Below are positions 20,141-31,300 of a DNA stretch of 64,000 nt, piece after piece. The stretch is taken from NCBI GenBank assembly GCA_022564295.1, contig JADFLR010000005.1, positions 1-64,000 on the forward strand, given 5' to 3'. Every line of letters starts with the position of its first letter. Position 1 is the stretch's first letter. Source of the stretch: Bacteroidota bacterium. Its GTDB lineage: Bacteria; Bacteroidota; Ignavibacteria; Ignavibacteriales; Ignavibacteriaceae. The position numbers and the translations under genes were made by a program. The notes beneath the pieces are model-generated. The model worked only from the letters and a program-made list of their open reading frames with translations. It searched no databases and had not been told where the DNA came from.

Positions 20141-21047
20141 CGGAAGCCAATTTATTGTTAAGAAGATCGTTGGTTTTACCTTTTCCTTCTAATGCTAATT
20201 TATTTTTCGGATCTAATTTTATTGCAGTGTTGTAAAAATTTAATGCTTCAATCAGCTTACCGGATTTCAAATAAGCATCAGCAATGTAAATATAATCATT
20301 CGAGGTTATATCGTCTTTCAAATCGATATGTTTTTCAAAATATTTTTTTGCTTTATTATAATTATCAAGATTCAAATTAATTTTACCTGCCCATTCATAC
20401 AGAACAGCTTCTTTTTTATTAAGCTCAATACCTCTATTAATTGAGTCGGAGCTGTGGGTGTACATTTTAAGATAATAATATATTTTGGCGATTATCAACT
20501 GCAGTTCCCAGTCATCATCATACATTACCTCAGCTTTCTTTGCATATTTTAGTGCATTCTCATATTTGTTTAATTCAAGTTCAAGCTTTGCTAAAATAAG
20601 ATATGCTTCGTGTATAAGTTCCGGCTCTTCATCAGAAATAATAAAACCGAGTAGATGCACTTTTGCTAATTCGTAATTATTTAGATAAAAATAACAGTAA
20701 CCTGTTAAATATGAAGCAAATGGATCTTCGATGGATAAACTTAGAAGTAAATTCAGCGCTTCATCCCATTTTTTATTGTGCATTAAAAATTGAATGTAGT
20801 AAAGTTTTATCTCGTAATTATCGGGTTGCCTGTCTAATATCAACTTCAAAATTTTTTCCGCACTTTTCTTCTTCCCCTTTAGCTGATAAATATCGGCAAG
20901 ATTAATATACGATTCGTGAAACTCCGGAAATTCATCAATGAGCAATTGATATACTTGAATTGCATGCAAATACTTTCCCTGTGCTTCAAATTCTTTAGCG
21001 CTTTTTATTTTATGTTGAAATTTGTAACCCAATTTATTCCCATTCAA
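20133..21047 (-). CDS. Tetratricopeptide repeat protein
   Basis: Repeated TPR helices ([33 protein letters not shown] etc.). Confidence 0.85.
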   Translation of the reverse strand: MNGNKLGYKFQHKIKSAKEFEAQGKYLHAIQVYQLLIDEFPEFHESYINLADIYQLKGKKKSAEKILKLILDRQPDNYEIKLYYIQFLMHNKKWDEALNLLLSLSIEDPFASYLTGYCYFYLNNYELAKVHLLGFIISDEEPELIHEAYLILAKLELELNKYENALKYAKKAEVMYDDDWELQLIIAKIYYYLKMYTHSSDSINRGIELNKKEAVLYEWAGKINLNLDNYNKAKKYFEKHIDLKDDITSNDYIYIADAYLKSGKLIEALNFYNTAIKLDPKNKLALEGKGKTNDLLNNKLASDV

Positions 21048-22575
21048 TTGTTGCGGGCGGTTTTGAACTTATATCGTAAACAACCCTGTTAATTCCTCTT
21101 ACTCTGTTAATTATTTTATTCGAAACATCTGCAAGAAAATCATGTTCGAACGAAAACCAATCAGCCGTCATTCCGTCGTGCGAAGTTACAGCTCTTAAAG
21201 ATAAAACATATTCGTAGGTTCGAGAATCACCCATAACGCCAACAGTACTTACAGGAAGTAATACGGCAAATGCCTGCCAAATTTTATTGTACAACCCTGC
21301 TTCTCTAATTGCAGAAATAAAAATATCGTCTGCCTCTCGTAAAATGTCAAGTCTTGGTTTGGTTATTTCACCAAGCACTCTTATTGCTAAGCCGGGTCCG
21401 GGAAAAGGATGCCTTTGAACAAGCTCCTTATCAATTTTCAATTCCTTTCCAACTTTTCTAACTTCATCTTTAAATAAATCGCGGAATGGTTCGATTAATT
21501 TTAGATGCATTTTCTCAGGTAAACCACCAACATTATGATGCGTTTTTATAGTTGCCGATGTTCCATTCACAGTAACAGATTCAATTACATCAGGATAAAG
21601 CGTACCCTGAATGAGGAATTTTGCATTCTCAATTTTCGTTGCTTCTTCCTCAAAAACTTCAATGAAAGTTTTGCCGATTATCTTTCTTTTTTCTTCGGGA
21701 TCAGTAACACCTGTTAATGCAGAGAGAAATCTTTCCGATGCATCAACATGAATATGATTCAGGTTTAGTTTTTCATCAAAAAGTTTTCCAACCTTTTCAC
21801 TTTCATTTTTTCTCATCAAACCATTATCAATATGTATTGATATCAGATTATCACCGATTGCCTTCTTCACTAAAACTGCTGCGACGGTTGAATCAACACC
21901 TCCGCTTAAAGCACAAATTGCTTTATCAGTTCCAACAATATCTCTGATAGAATTAATTTTCTCATCAATAAAATTCTTTGGTGTCCAATCTCCTGTACAT
22001 TTACAAATATTGAGAAGAAAATTATCGATTATTTTCTTTCCGTCTTCAGTATGAACAACTTCCGGGTGAAACTGCACACCGTAAACACGTTCATATTCAT
22101 TAGAGATTGCACAAATTGGTGAGTGATCTGATTTACCCAAAATTTCAAATCCCTCAGGTAGTTCGGTAAGATGATCGCCATGACTCATCCACACAATAGA
22201 ATTGTTTTTTACATCTTTGAAGAGATCCGTACCATATAGAATGCGAATTTGTGCTTTCCCATACTCTCTGTTTTCAGCTTGTTTAACTTTTCCGCCGTAA
22301 TGCAAACACAATAATTGAAGACCATAACAAATGCCAAGAACAGGAACTTTTACATCAAGGATTGCCGGATTAAGTTTTGGTGCATCTTCATCATAAACGC
22401 TTAAAGGTCCGCCGGAAAGAATGATACCCTTTACATTTTCATTTTGAAAGCAAGAAACATCAAAATCATGCGGATAAACTTCGGAATAAACATTTGCCTC
22501 TCTTATTCTTCTTGTTATCAGTTGTGTGTACTGCGAACCGAAGTCGATAATGATTATGGTTTCGTGACCGCTCAT
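21034..22575 (-). CDS. guaA: GMP synthase (glutamine-hydrolysing)
   Basis: [35 protein letters not shown]. Confidence 0.98.
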   Translation of the reverse strand: MSGHETIIIIDFGSQYTQLITRRIREANVYSEVYPHDFDVSCFQNENVKGIILSGGPLSVYDEDAPKLNPAILDVKVPVLGICYGLQLLCLHYGGKVKQAENREYGKAQIRILYGTDLFKDVKNNSIVWMSHGDHLTELPEGFEILGKSDHSPICAISNEYERVYGVQFHPEVVHTEDGKKIIDNFLLNICKCTGDWTPKNFIDEKINSIRDIVGTDKAICALSGGVDSTVAAVLVKKAIGDNLISIHIDNGLMRKNESEKVGKLFDEKLNLNHIHVDASERFLSALTGVTDPEEKRKIIGKTFIEVFEEEATKIENAKFLIQGTLYPDVIESVTVNGTSATIKTHHNVGGLPEKMHLKLIEPFRDLFKDEVRKVGKELKIDKELVQRHPFPGPGLAIRVLGEITKPRLDILREADDIFISAIREAGLYNKIWQAFAVLLPVSTVGVMGDSRTYEYVLSLRAVTSHDGMTADWFSFEHDFLADVSNKIINRVRGINRVVYDISSKPPATIEWE

Positions 22576-22610
22576 TGCAAATTAAAATAATTATCTAAAC
22601 AAAATTGTAA

Positions 22611-22637
22611 AAAAGAAAACCCGCAAAAACGGGTTTA
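22611..22637 (-). terminator. Intrinsic terminator after gcvH
   Basis: Minus strand AAACCCGTTTTTGCGGGTTTTCTTTT. Confidence 0.8.
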
Positions 22638-22705
22638 GATATTATAAGTTAATATTCGGGTTAGACTAAACAAAATTAACCGTATTATAATTACTGTTCT
22701 TATTG

Positions 22706-23083
22706 CTAACCTAATAATTCCTTGTAAGCTGCGCTGTCTAATAAAGCATCTATTTCTGAAGTATCTGCTATTTCAACTATTAACATCCAACCTTCTCCGT
22801 AAGGATCAGTATTTATTAACTCCGGTGAATCAATAAGTGCGGTATTAAGCTCGGTAACTTTTCCGGAAAAGGGACCGATAAGATCACTTACTGTTTTAAC
22901 AGCTTCAATTGTTCCAAAGGGTTCGCCTTTTATTATATCTGAAAGATCAGAATCGATGTCAACATATACTATGTCGCCAAGTTCACCCTGTGCATAATCA
23001 GTAATTCCGAGTTTTACGATGTTGCCATCAACGGCAATCCATTCATGATCTTTTGAATATTTTAGATTGTCAGGTACATTCAT
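22706..23083 (-). CDS. gcvH: Glycine cleavage system H protein
   Basis: KYSKDHEWIAVDGN, FGTIEAVKTVSDL, LINTDPYGEGWM. Confidence 0.97.
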   Translation of the reverse strand: MNVPDNLKYSKDHEWIAVDGNIVKLGITDYAQGELGDIVYVDIDSDLSDIIKGEPFGTIEAVKTVSDLIGPFSGKVTELNTALIDSPELINTDPYGEGWMLIVEIADTSEIDALLDSAAYKELLG

Positions 23084-23116
23084 AATTCCCTCTTTATAAA
23101 GGTTAAATATATTTAG

Positions 23117-24454
23117 TTAAGTTAATTCAAAATTTTCTAAAAAGCTTGTATCAAATTCTCCGGAAAGAAATTTTTTATCTTTAAGCACTTTTATATGAAA
23201 TGGAATAGTTGTTTTTATACCTTCCACGGTAAATTCCTCTAACGCCCTTTTGCCGCGAGCTATAGCGTGTTCTCTGTTTTTTCCCCAGACAATTAACTTT
23301 GCAATAAGCGAATCATAATAAGGCGGGATTGAATACGATTGATAAATATGAGAATCAATCCTTACTCCAAACCCACCCGGATAATGAAGTGATGTAATTT
23401 TACCGGGAGAAGGTCTGAAATCGTTATATGGATCCTCAGCGTTAATTCTGAATTCAATACTATGCCCAACGGGTTTTTGAGGTTTTGTATCCACTTTCTC
23501 GCCGGCAGCTACTTTAATCTGCTGCCTTATCAAATCAACATCGTACGCCATTTCAGTAACAGGGTGTTCAACCTGAATTCGTGTGTTCATTTCCATAAAA
23601 TAAAAGTTCTTATCTTTATCCATAAGAAACTCAACAGTGCCTGCGCCTTCATAGTTTACCGATTTAGCACCGAGCACCGCAGCTTCCCCAATTTTTTTTC
23701 TCATTTCACTATCGATTGCAGGTGATGGCGCTTCTTCAATTAATTTTTGATGACGACGCTGCACGGAACAATCTCTTTCACCATAATGATAAACATTGCC
23801 AAACATATCACCCATAATTTGAATTTCAATATGCCTTGGGTTTTCAAGAAACTTCTCAATATAAATAGCCGGATTTCCAAAAGCCGACTCAGCTTCAGTA
23901 CGAGCCATTTGAAAAGCTCCATCAAATTCTTCTTCCTTCCAGACTATGCGCATTCCTTTTCCGCCGCCGCCTGCCGATGGTTTAAGAATTACGGGGTACC
24001 CGATTTCCGCTGATAGTGTTTTTGCTTCATTAACGTCTTCAATAATTCCATCACTGCCGGAGATAACAGGCACGCCGTTCTTTTTCATCGTAACCTTGGC
24101 AAAAGCTTTATTGCCCATTGCATTTATCATTTCAGGCGATGGACCGATAAACTTGATATTTGATTCCGCACATATTTCTGAAAAGTCGGCGTTCTCTGCC
24201 AGGAAGCCATAACCGGGATGAATTGCATCCGCACCGGTTATTTGTGCTGCAGATATTATCCCGGGAATTTTTAAGTAACTATCTTTACTAAGGGGTGGTC
24301 CGATACAAACTGCTTCGTCAGCAAATGTAACGTGCAGACTCTCCTCATCAGCTTCGGAATATACTGCAACAGTTTTTATTCCTAATTCTTTACAAGTGCG
24401 GATAACTCTAAGAGCGATTTCGCCGCGGTTGGCGATTAGTATTTTACTGAACAA
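23117..24454 (-). CDS. accC: Acetyl-CoA carboxylase biotin carboxylase subunit
   Basis: [48 protein letters not shown]. Confidence 0.98.
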   Translation of the reverse strand: MFSKILIANRGEIALRVIRTCKELGIKTVAVYSEADEESLHVTFADEAVCIGPPLSKDSYLKIPGIISAAQITGADAIHPGYGFLAENADFSEICAESNIKFIGPSPEMINAMGNKAFAKVTMKKNGVPVISGSDGIIEDVNEAKTLSAEIGYPVILKPSAGGGGKGMRIVWKEEEFDGAFQMARTEAESAFGNPAIYIEKFLENPRHIEIQIMGDMFGNVYHYGERDCSVQRRHQKLIEEAPSPAIDSEMRKKIGEAAVLGAKSVNYEGAGTVEFLMDKDKNFYFMEMNTRIQVEHPVTEMAYDVDLIRQQIKVAAGEKVDTKPQKPVGHSIEFRINAEDPYNDFRPSPGKITSLHYPGGFGVRIDSHIYQSYSIPPYYDSLIAKLIVWGKNREHAIARGKRALEEFTVEGIKTTIPFHIKVLKDKKFLSGEFDTSFLENFELT

Positions 24455-24478
24455 TTGTCTCTCAGTTTTAAAATGATT

Positions 24479-24955
24479 TTAATTAGGCTCAATAAAAAAC
24501 AAGGGTTGATTGTATTCAACCGGTTTTCCGTTCTCCACAAGAATTTTAGCAACTTTGCCGCTAACATCACTCTCAATCTCATTCATCAATTTCATTGCTT
24601 CAACAACACATAATACTGTTCCGGGAGAAACCGAATCTCCCACTTGAACATACGAATCTGCATCCGGCGCTGGTGCTCTATAAAATGTACCAACAATTGG
24701 TGAATTGATCTCGTGAATATTACCGGTTGGCTCTTTGCTTTTTTCAGCAGGAGCCTTTTCTCCTTTAATCGCTGCTGGAGATGCATGGCCTTCAACCAAT
24801 TCTGTTTGAACGACCATTTGAGGTTGGAAGTTTGCCTGGTTATTTCTTATCTTTTTGGCAACCTTTATTCGTAAGCCGTCCTCTTCAATTTCCAAATCAG
24901 TAATACCACTTGTATCAACAATTTTAACAAGTTTTCTGATTAAATTAAGATCCAT
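24479..24955 (-). CDS. accB: Biotin carboxyl carrier protein
   Basis: INSPIVGTFYRAPAPDA, CVVEAMKLMNEIE. Confidence 0.97.
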   Translation of the reverse strand: MDLNLIRKLVKIVDTSGITDLEIEEDGLRIKVAKKIRNNQANFQPQMVVQTELVEGHASPAAIKGEKAPAEKSKEPTGNIHEINSPIVGTFYRAPAPDADSYVQVGDSVSPGTVLCVVEAMKLMNEIESDVSGKVAKILVENGKPVEYNQPLFFIEPN

Positions 24956-24970
24956 AATAAATCCTTATAA

Positions 24971-25534
24971 TTAAGATTTTACTCTCTCAACATATTCGCC
25001 CGTCCGCGTATCTACTTTAAGTGTATCATCAGCATTGATAAACAGCGGGACGTTTATTTGCACGCCGGTTTCCAATTTTGCAGGTTTAACTGCGCCTGTT
25101 GCTGTGTTCCCCTTAAAACCGGGTTCTGTTTCAACAACTTTTAGCACAGCAAAAACTGGTGTATCAACCGAAATAATTTCAGTGCCGTTAAATAAGATTT
25201 CTACCTCTTCACTTTCCTTAAGAAAGTTAACTGTATCGCCAAATACTTCCACAGGAACATTTATCTGTTCATAGGTTTCGTTATCCATACAAACAAGCGA
25301 GTCGCTTTCTCTGTATAAGTACTGATATTTTTTTCTTTCAACTCTAACAATCTCTATCTTTTCACCTGCTCTGAATGTATTGTCCAGAACTCTGCCGGTT
25401 TTTAAGTTTTTAAGTGTACTGCGAACAAAAGCACCTCCCTTACCGGGTTTTACGTGCTGAAATTCTACAATACTATAAAGATTGTTTTTAAATTTGATTA
25501 TTAATCCGTTTCTAAAATTTGAAGTATCTGCCAT
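24971..25534 (-). CDS. efp: Elongation factor P
   Basis: FQHVKPGKGGAFVRSTLKNLKTG, VDTRTGEYVERVKS. Confidence 0.98.
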   Translation of the reverse strand: MADTSNFRNGLIIKFKNNLYSIVEFQHVKPGKGGAFVRSTLKNLKTGRVLDNTFRAGEKIEIVRVERKKYQYLYRESDSLVCMDNETYEQINVPVEVFGDTVNFLKESEEVEILFNGTEIISVDTPVFAVLKVVETEPGFKGNTATGAVKPAKLETGVQINVPLFINADDTLKVDTRTGEYVERVKS

Positions 25535-25781
25535 AAAATTCTTTTAAGTATTTGTTTAAACTGAATAAAAAATAGATATTAAGCCACCGAAAGTCAAGAA
25601 TAACAATTGATCATTTACATTATGAAACAATATAGTGGACTATCTAAAAAGCTGTTGATAACGTTTTATCATGCTGCGTCTGTCGGAATATAATTCATTC
25701 TTTAATGTTTTTATTTCCAGTTTGCAAGGGAATAACACAAATTAAAAATAATGTGACTGGCTCTGTGTACAGTCTCAATTA

Positions 25782-26477
25782 TTATTTATTTAGTTCAACC
25801 AATGCAAGGTATTTATCCACCTGTTTTCTTGCTTCCGAAGTTGCATAATCTTCTTTTATCTTTTCGAGTAAAATTTTCGCTTCTTCGGTATCGCCGGCAT
25901 TATAATAATTAACAGCAGCGTCTAAAAGATAATCAGGATTTTGTGCGTTAATTTCTGCCGCACCGGCAGCTTCGTTATAAAGATCTGCTGCTCTTTGATA
26001 ATCCCTTTTTGCAGCGTAATAACCCGCCATACCTGCAAGTGCCGAAGCTTTATAAATATCAATGCTTCCGCTGTAATCTTCGTAATATTTAAATGCTTCT
26101 TCGTAATTGCCAAGATAAGAATAAGCGCCTGCAAGATAAATTTTTGCAGTTTCACCATTTTCGGTGCTGCCAAATTCTTCAACAACTCGTTTTAAACCGA
26201 TGATATTAGTTCCCTGTCTGCCTTCAATTGCTTCGAGGTACGAACCCGAATCAAAAATTTGCATTACACGCGAAAGATGTAAACCGGCTTCATCATTTGC
26301 CGCTTTCTGCTGATTGACATAAAAATAAGCAGCAAAAGCAGCAACTATTAATATACCGCCGTAAAGAACTATCTTGCTTTTATAGTCTTCATAAAAATTT
26401 TCAACCTTTACCATTAAGGAAACAAGTTTATCTTCTTTAATTTCCTTTTTTGAAAGTTTTTTCTTCTTTGTTAACAT
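25782..26477 (-). CDS. Membrane-anchored TPR protein
   Basis: Single TM then TPR-like repeats. Confidence 0.75.
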   Translation of the reverse strand: MLTKKKKLSKKEIKEDKLVSLMVKVENFYEDYKSKIVLYGGILIVAAFAAYFYVNQQKAANDEAGLHLSRVMQIFDSGSYLEAIEGRQGTNIIGLKRVVEEFGSTENGETAKIYLAGAYSYLGNYEEAFKYYEDYSGSIDIYKASALAGMAGYYAAKRDYQRAADLYNEAAGAAEINAQNPDYLLDAAVNYYNAGDTEEAKILLEKIKEDYATSEARKQVDKYLALVELNK

Positions 26478-26576
26478 TCACAAATCCTTTACAATGTTTT
26501 ATCTAATAATTAGAAAAAAGAGTACAAAATTAACATTTAATTTTGGAATCTCCCAATACAGAAGGGGTAAAACTCG

Positions 26577-26650
26577 TACGCCCAAGAGGATTCGAACCTC
26601 CAACCTTCGGAACCGGAATCCGACGTTCTATCCAGTTGAACTATGGGCGC
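26577..26650 (-). tRNA. tRNA-Arg (anticodon CCG)
   Basis: Cloverleaf read by eye: GCGCCCA acceptor, TCGGA-TTCCGGT-TCCGA anticodon arm, GGAGG-TTCGAAT-CCTC T arm. Confidence 0.95.
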
Positions 26651-27121
26651 ATAAACAATTTCAACAGGTAAAATAATACCTATTGGTTAATCCATCCAGC
26701 TTTTCCATGTCTTATCAGGATTAAGTTTACCTGCTGTCGATGATTTGTCAACGAAAGCACGCTATAGGAACTAATTTAATAATTAGTTTTTTGAGTTTCA
26801 AACATAAACATTTCTATTGAACTGTTCCATTTAATTCAGAAAACCTAAAGATTGATAATTAAAGAGTTCACGTTTTCTTAAAAATAACTGGTTTATCTTC
26901 AATTTATGATGATGAACAATCTCCAGTAATTTTTACCGAATCACACGCATCTACTGATTTTTATCACTACAAAATCTGCTTTCTCATCAACAGGGTTAAT
27001 ACGCCAATTGGTGTAATAATTGATAAATCCCTAATTGCGAATGATATGAATACTGAATATTTTACCCCGATTTTAGTTAAAAATGTAATGTTTTACAATA
27101 AACTTACGAAAGGATAATACA

Positions 27122-27325
27122 ATGGGAATTTCTATTAACAGAGCAGCTGTGGGTACTTACCGTGATATTTCTGGCAAAAGCAGAAAATATAATTATTATG
27201 ATTCAATTCAATCAAACCTGTTAGAAAAACTGGATCAAATTCAGAAGAAAGACCTGTTTTTTATTCTTTCCGTTAACTCTTTTGGAATGTTTGTTATTCT
27301 TTACTTTTTACTATACTTATTTTAA
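27122..27325 (+). CDS. Small membrane protein, unknown
   Basis: 67 aa with C-terminal hydrophobic helix; AAGGA upstream. Confidence 0.45.
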   Translation: MGISINRAAVGTYRDISGKSRKYNYYDSIQSNLLEKLDQIQKKDLFFILSVNSFGMFVILYFLLYLF

Positions 27326-27382
27326 TAATATTAATAAGACAAGAGGTAGCTGTTAATCCATAGCTACGCAAACTTCGGTTTC

Positions 27383-28100
27383 TTACTTATCGATAAATCC
27401 GTAACTTATTAAAAGCAAACTCTGATCCTGGATAAGACCGATTCCCGGAGCATAAGTTTTAAATTCCCTTTCGAATCTATTAAGAGCTGTGCCTTACTTT
27501 AGTTTTAAGACGGTCGGTGAATGTACTTGCAGATGTTTCGAGAACTTCATCAAGAGTAATGATCTCAGCCCGATCCATAGCTACTCCCAGCGCAACTTCC
27601 TGGTAATACATTAAACCCACTTTAGGTTTTCCAGCCATTATTAGACCGGGCATTGCACCGTTTATACCAGCCAGCCACGCACCTTTATGATTGACTATTT
27701 CTCCATCGCTGTAAAAATCAACTTCTTCTCCAAAGTAAAACACATCTCCGGTTTCATTATCAATTTCAAAGATATTTCTTGCAACTTCATACAACTCATC
27801 GTTTTTAAATTCTCTTTCTTCAACTACGCGCGTTATAAAACCATCAACTTCTTTTGTTTCATCAAGCACCGTTATTACTAACTTTGCATCTGTCATTCCT
27901 AAAAATCCTGTTGAGCCCTCAAGAACAATCTGGAAACCCGGTTCCAGAATAAAGTAATCGTTTCTTCCGCTTGATACCAGACTGCGGTTTGAAATATCAA
28001 AATTGTTTTTATAAGACGAGTTCTGGGCATCAACATATCCTGTAGAAAAAATTCCAATTATCATAATAAATGTAGTTACTACCTGAATTATCTTTAGCAT
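27383..28100 (-). pseudogene. Frameshifted paralog of the 38385-39218 secreted protein
   Basis: Track ORF stops at 27480; the other frame continues EFKTYAPGIGLIQDQSLLLISYGFIDK*, aligning to ETFKTHAPGVGLLGEDTLELVAFGYN of the paralog. Start re-assigned to M62 (signal peptide). Confidence 0.75.
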
Positions 28101-28171
28101 ATTCTCTTCTTTGGTATTACTAGATAAAGCTATTAATTTAATGGTGAAATTAGAAACAAAAATAAAAATAT

Positions 28172-29029
28172 CTAAGGCAATAATGAAAACATTATTCCTA
28201 TTTCGGATGCAAAGTCGGTTGCTTTTGAACTTACACCTATCCCTGTACTTGCTTTCAACAAAACGCTCTGAGTGATAAACCATTGAATCTCTGGTACCAA
28301 TGCTACCTCGTCCTCAGAACCCTCAAGCATAACAAATAAACGAAAACTGTTTGAAATTCTTTTTAAATATTCGAGAGCATATTCACCGGGCTCGACTTTT
28401 TTTTCACCAGCATCATATTCAAAAGCCAACCGAAGTGTGATAGTTCCAAAATTGAATCCTTTGATTACACCAGCACCTAATTTGAATTCCCAATCGCTTG
28501 TACCGATTAAACTATGCTTATCACCTGTTGGGAATACGTACTCGAAGTAATTAAAAAATTCTGGCACACTTGGGTTCTCATGATTCCAACGCCACCTGAT
28601 CTGTCCCTCTACATCGCTTATGCCAGATTCGGTAAACTCTGATTCTAAAGATGAAGTATCATTCTCAGACTTTGTTAAAGTAGCAGTAATGACTCCAGCC
28701 TCAAATTCTAATGCTAATCTATCGGATATACCATATCCCAGAAATATTAAAAACTCATTTGCTTGGTATTGTCCCCTGAACTCTTGCATAGATGGAAGAC
28801 CAAAATCAAATGGTTCGTATTCCATATTGCTATCATAATAGTATTCATAAAAAGGATAGACAAGTAATTCACCATCTCGAACATAAGTACCGAATATTGA
28901 CATTGGAATTCCGGTACCCCGATCCTGCAGGTAATCCGGAATCTCCTCCTGCGCAAAACTCACTATGGGTTGAATCAGCATTGCTGTTAAAATAAGTTGA
29001 AGTATAAGGATGATAATTTTGATTACCAT
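28172..29029 (-). CDS. Outer-membrane beta-barrel-like protein
   Basis: Signal peptide; alternating amphipathic strands. Confidence 0.65.
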   Translation of the reverse strand: MVIKIIILILQLILTAMLIQPIVSFAQEEIPDYLQDRGTGIPMSIFGTYVRDGELLVYPFYEYYYDSNMEYEPFDFGLPSMQEFRGQYQANEFLIFLGYGISDRLALEFEAGVITATLTKSENDTSSLESEFTESGISDVEGQIRWRWNHENPSVPEFFNYFEYVFPTGDKHSLIGTSDWEFKLGAGVIKGFNFGTITLRLAFEYDAGEKKVEPGEYALEYLKRISNSFRLFVMLEGSEDEVALVPEIQWFITQSVLLKASTGIGVSSKATDFASEIGIMFSLLP

Positions 29030-29299
29030 TTTGAACTTCCTTCTTAGCTGAATTTAAATCATTATAAAATAAGATAATAAAATGACATTGCTTCCGGTTA
29101 ATTCTAAAACATGATTAAAAAAACGAATAAGACTATTAATCGCTGCACGAAAAAAAAATTGAATGAACGATTGAATCCGAGGCTGATCAAAACCTTTTTA
29201 ACATTGTTTATAAATGTTTGAAGCTATGCCACAATCATTCAATATGTAATTTAGACAGTTACCCTCCTGATTAACTCCCGCAGTATCAACATAATAATA

Positions 29300-30001
29300 T
29301 TACTCCTCTCCGGTAGTTATAAAAGAAGTTTCAACAAACGAGCTGTTTCCATCTTTAGCAACCGTACCTATAGACAAAGTATATTCCAAACCGGATTGTA
29401 GAAAACCTTCAGGCACACTAAACTCAGTTACACTTCCAGGTAGCTTTACAAGAAGCTTAACATCCAATTCATCCTGATCAATTTCAATGATGTAAGCCGC
29501 CAGGTTTTCAACAGGAGTCCATTTTATTGTCAGCCGCTCTATTATCACATCTTCTTCATCAGCACCTGGCTGAAGAATGAAAACTGTAGCGGGTAAATTG
29601 TGATTCAATGTAGACTCACTGTAGAATTCTTTTCCGTTTATTGAATAACCACTAAATTTATAAACCCCCTCAGAGTAAGCTGATTTTAATCCATCAACAT
29701 CTTTTGGTTCAGGAGATTCAAACCGGAATTGCCGTATTCCTAATGTTGAAGAATCGGGAGCCATAAAATCGATAACGGTGCGCCCATCCGGAGAAACAAC
29801 TGTGAGCATTGCAAGCCCTTCATCATCACCCTTAACTTCGAATACAACTTCGACATCACCATCAGTTTCATTCTGTTCGAAGCGAATGTTTGCAGTTTTA
29901 AAAGGTTTCGACAAATCTCCTTCACGGCTAGCCTCCTGTGAAAACCCGGACGCACTAAGAAGAAAATGAATCCATATAAAAACTAATAATCGTTTTGTCA
30001 C
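29300..30001 (-). CDS. Secreted hypothetical protein, fibronectin/Ig-like C-terminus
   Basis: Signal peptide; VERLTIKWTPVENLAAYIIEIDQDE...EYTLSIGTVAKDGNSS. Confidence 0.6.
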   Translation of the reverse strand: MTKRLLVFIWIHFLLSASGFSQEASREGDLSKPFKTANIRFEQNETDGDVEVVFEVKGDDEGLAMLTVVSPDGRTVIDFMAPDSSTLGIRQFRFESPEPKDVDGLKSAYSEGVYKFSGYSINGKEFYSESTLNHNLPATVFILQPGADEEDVIIERLTIKWTPVENLAAYIIEIDQDELDVKLLVKLPGSVTEFSVPEGFLQSGLEYTLSIGTVAKDGNSSFVETSFITTGEE

Positions 30002-30028
30002 TCAAAATTCCTCCTAATTGAAAAATAG

Positions 30029-31195
30029 TTAGAAATCAAATTGCAATTGAACCTGAAAGATATTGTTATCAATTTCCTTCGTCCCCTCCTCTTTTTTAAA
30101 TGTATAATCTACTGCTAACTTAAGCTTCTGACTGTGTATATAATAATTAAAACCAATACTTGTCCATTTTAATTTATCAAATAAGTCAATATTACTCGGA
30201 TCAACTTCCTGATAACGGACGACAAACTCTACCTTGGGAAGAAAGAGATAACCAGCCTGAACATAGAAACCAGATCCGTCAATATCACTACTATCTGCAT
30301 CTGTATCTTGTGTGTACATATCATACTCTGCCTGAGCGGTAAAGGGGCCCATATTAAAAAAGAGATCCACGCCCAATGCATAAATGCTAAAACTTTTGTC
30401 ACTAATCCTTGGATCTTCTGCCTCTGTGAGGTAAGCAGCATTTCCACCGATTGATAATCTCTGCCCTTCACCTATATAAGAACCCCAGTAATCACCATAT
30501 CCGTCCGGTTTTGCAGGATCCAAAAAATCATAAACTAATCGTCCTGAGGTCAAAGCTCCATTCGATGATCTGGCTAACTGTGTGGTATCAATACCGAGTG
30601 TCTCGAACTGTACATTATCGAATACACCAAAACCATACGAAAGATGACCACCTAAAGGACGTCCATGTAGAAGTAAACCAACTGTATTGTCTGCAAATCC
30701 CAAAACTGTTAGTGCACCTTTAATCAGACTTCGATCCATCAGTAGTAATTTTGAATCGGAAGTTAATGCGTCCCTCGAAAAGACAAAATCATACAATCCA
30801 GCACGAAGATTTATATCTTTTGCAAGATTAAAATTCAACCACGCATTCTCAACCTGTGCTTTTGGTGTTTTATTAAACCGACCAACATTATCAAGCTTAA
30901 CTTCAAAATAATATTTACCTAATCCAAAAAAATTACCCCCACCCTTCATACGCAACCTGCGTATAAAGAAATCATTATTCTTATCTATCTCATTGTATTC
31001 ATAACGGGTTTGAATACGAAGCCCCGGTGTAAATGTAATGTCTCCTTCTCCATCAGGTGTTACGTATTGGGACTGTGCCTGTAAAGGGATTGCAGTTAAA
31101 AAGAATCCCAGAATTGCCAGCATAATGCCAACAACACTAACTAAAAACTTTATTCCGGGCTTATGTGATTTATGAGAGCAGTATATTCCCTTCAT
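30029..31195 (-). CDS. Porin (phosphate-selective porin O/P-like)
   Basis: Start moved to M28 with signal peptide; FFIRRLRMKGGGNFFGLGKYYFEVKLD, C-terminal FQVQLQFDF. Confidence 0.75.
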   Translation of the reverse strand: MKGIYCSHKSHKPGIKFLVSVVGIMLAILGFFLTAIPLQAQSQYVTPDGEGDITFTPGLRIQTRYEYNEIDKNNDFFIRRLRMKGGGNFFGLGKYYFEVKLDNVGRFNKTPKAQVENAWLNFNLAKDINLRAGLYDFVFSRDALTSDSKLLLMDRSLIKGALTVLGFADNTVGLLLHGRPLGGHLSYGFGVFDNVQFETLGIDTTQLARSSNGALTSGRLVYDFLDPAKPDGYGDYWGSYIGEGQRLSIGGNAAYLTEAEDPRISDKSFSIYALGVDLFFNMGPFTAQAEYDMYTQDTDADSSDIDGSGFYVQAGYLFLPKVEFVVRYQEVDPSNIDLFDKLKWTSIGFNYYIHSQKLKLAVDYTFKKEEGTKEIDNNIFQVQLQFDF

Positions 31196-31300
31196 TTTTG
31201 AATCTCCTTTTAAATTATTATTGGTTAGATCAAGACGATGCAGGGATGGCGAAAAAATATTCGCCATCCACAGCATATTATTTTTAATATAAAATTCACA

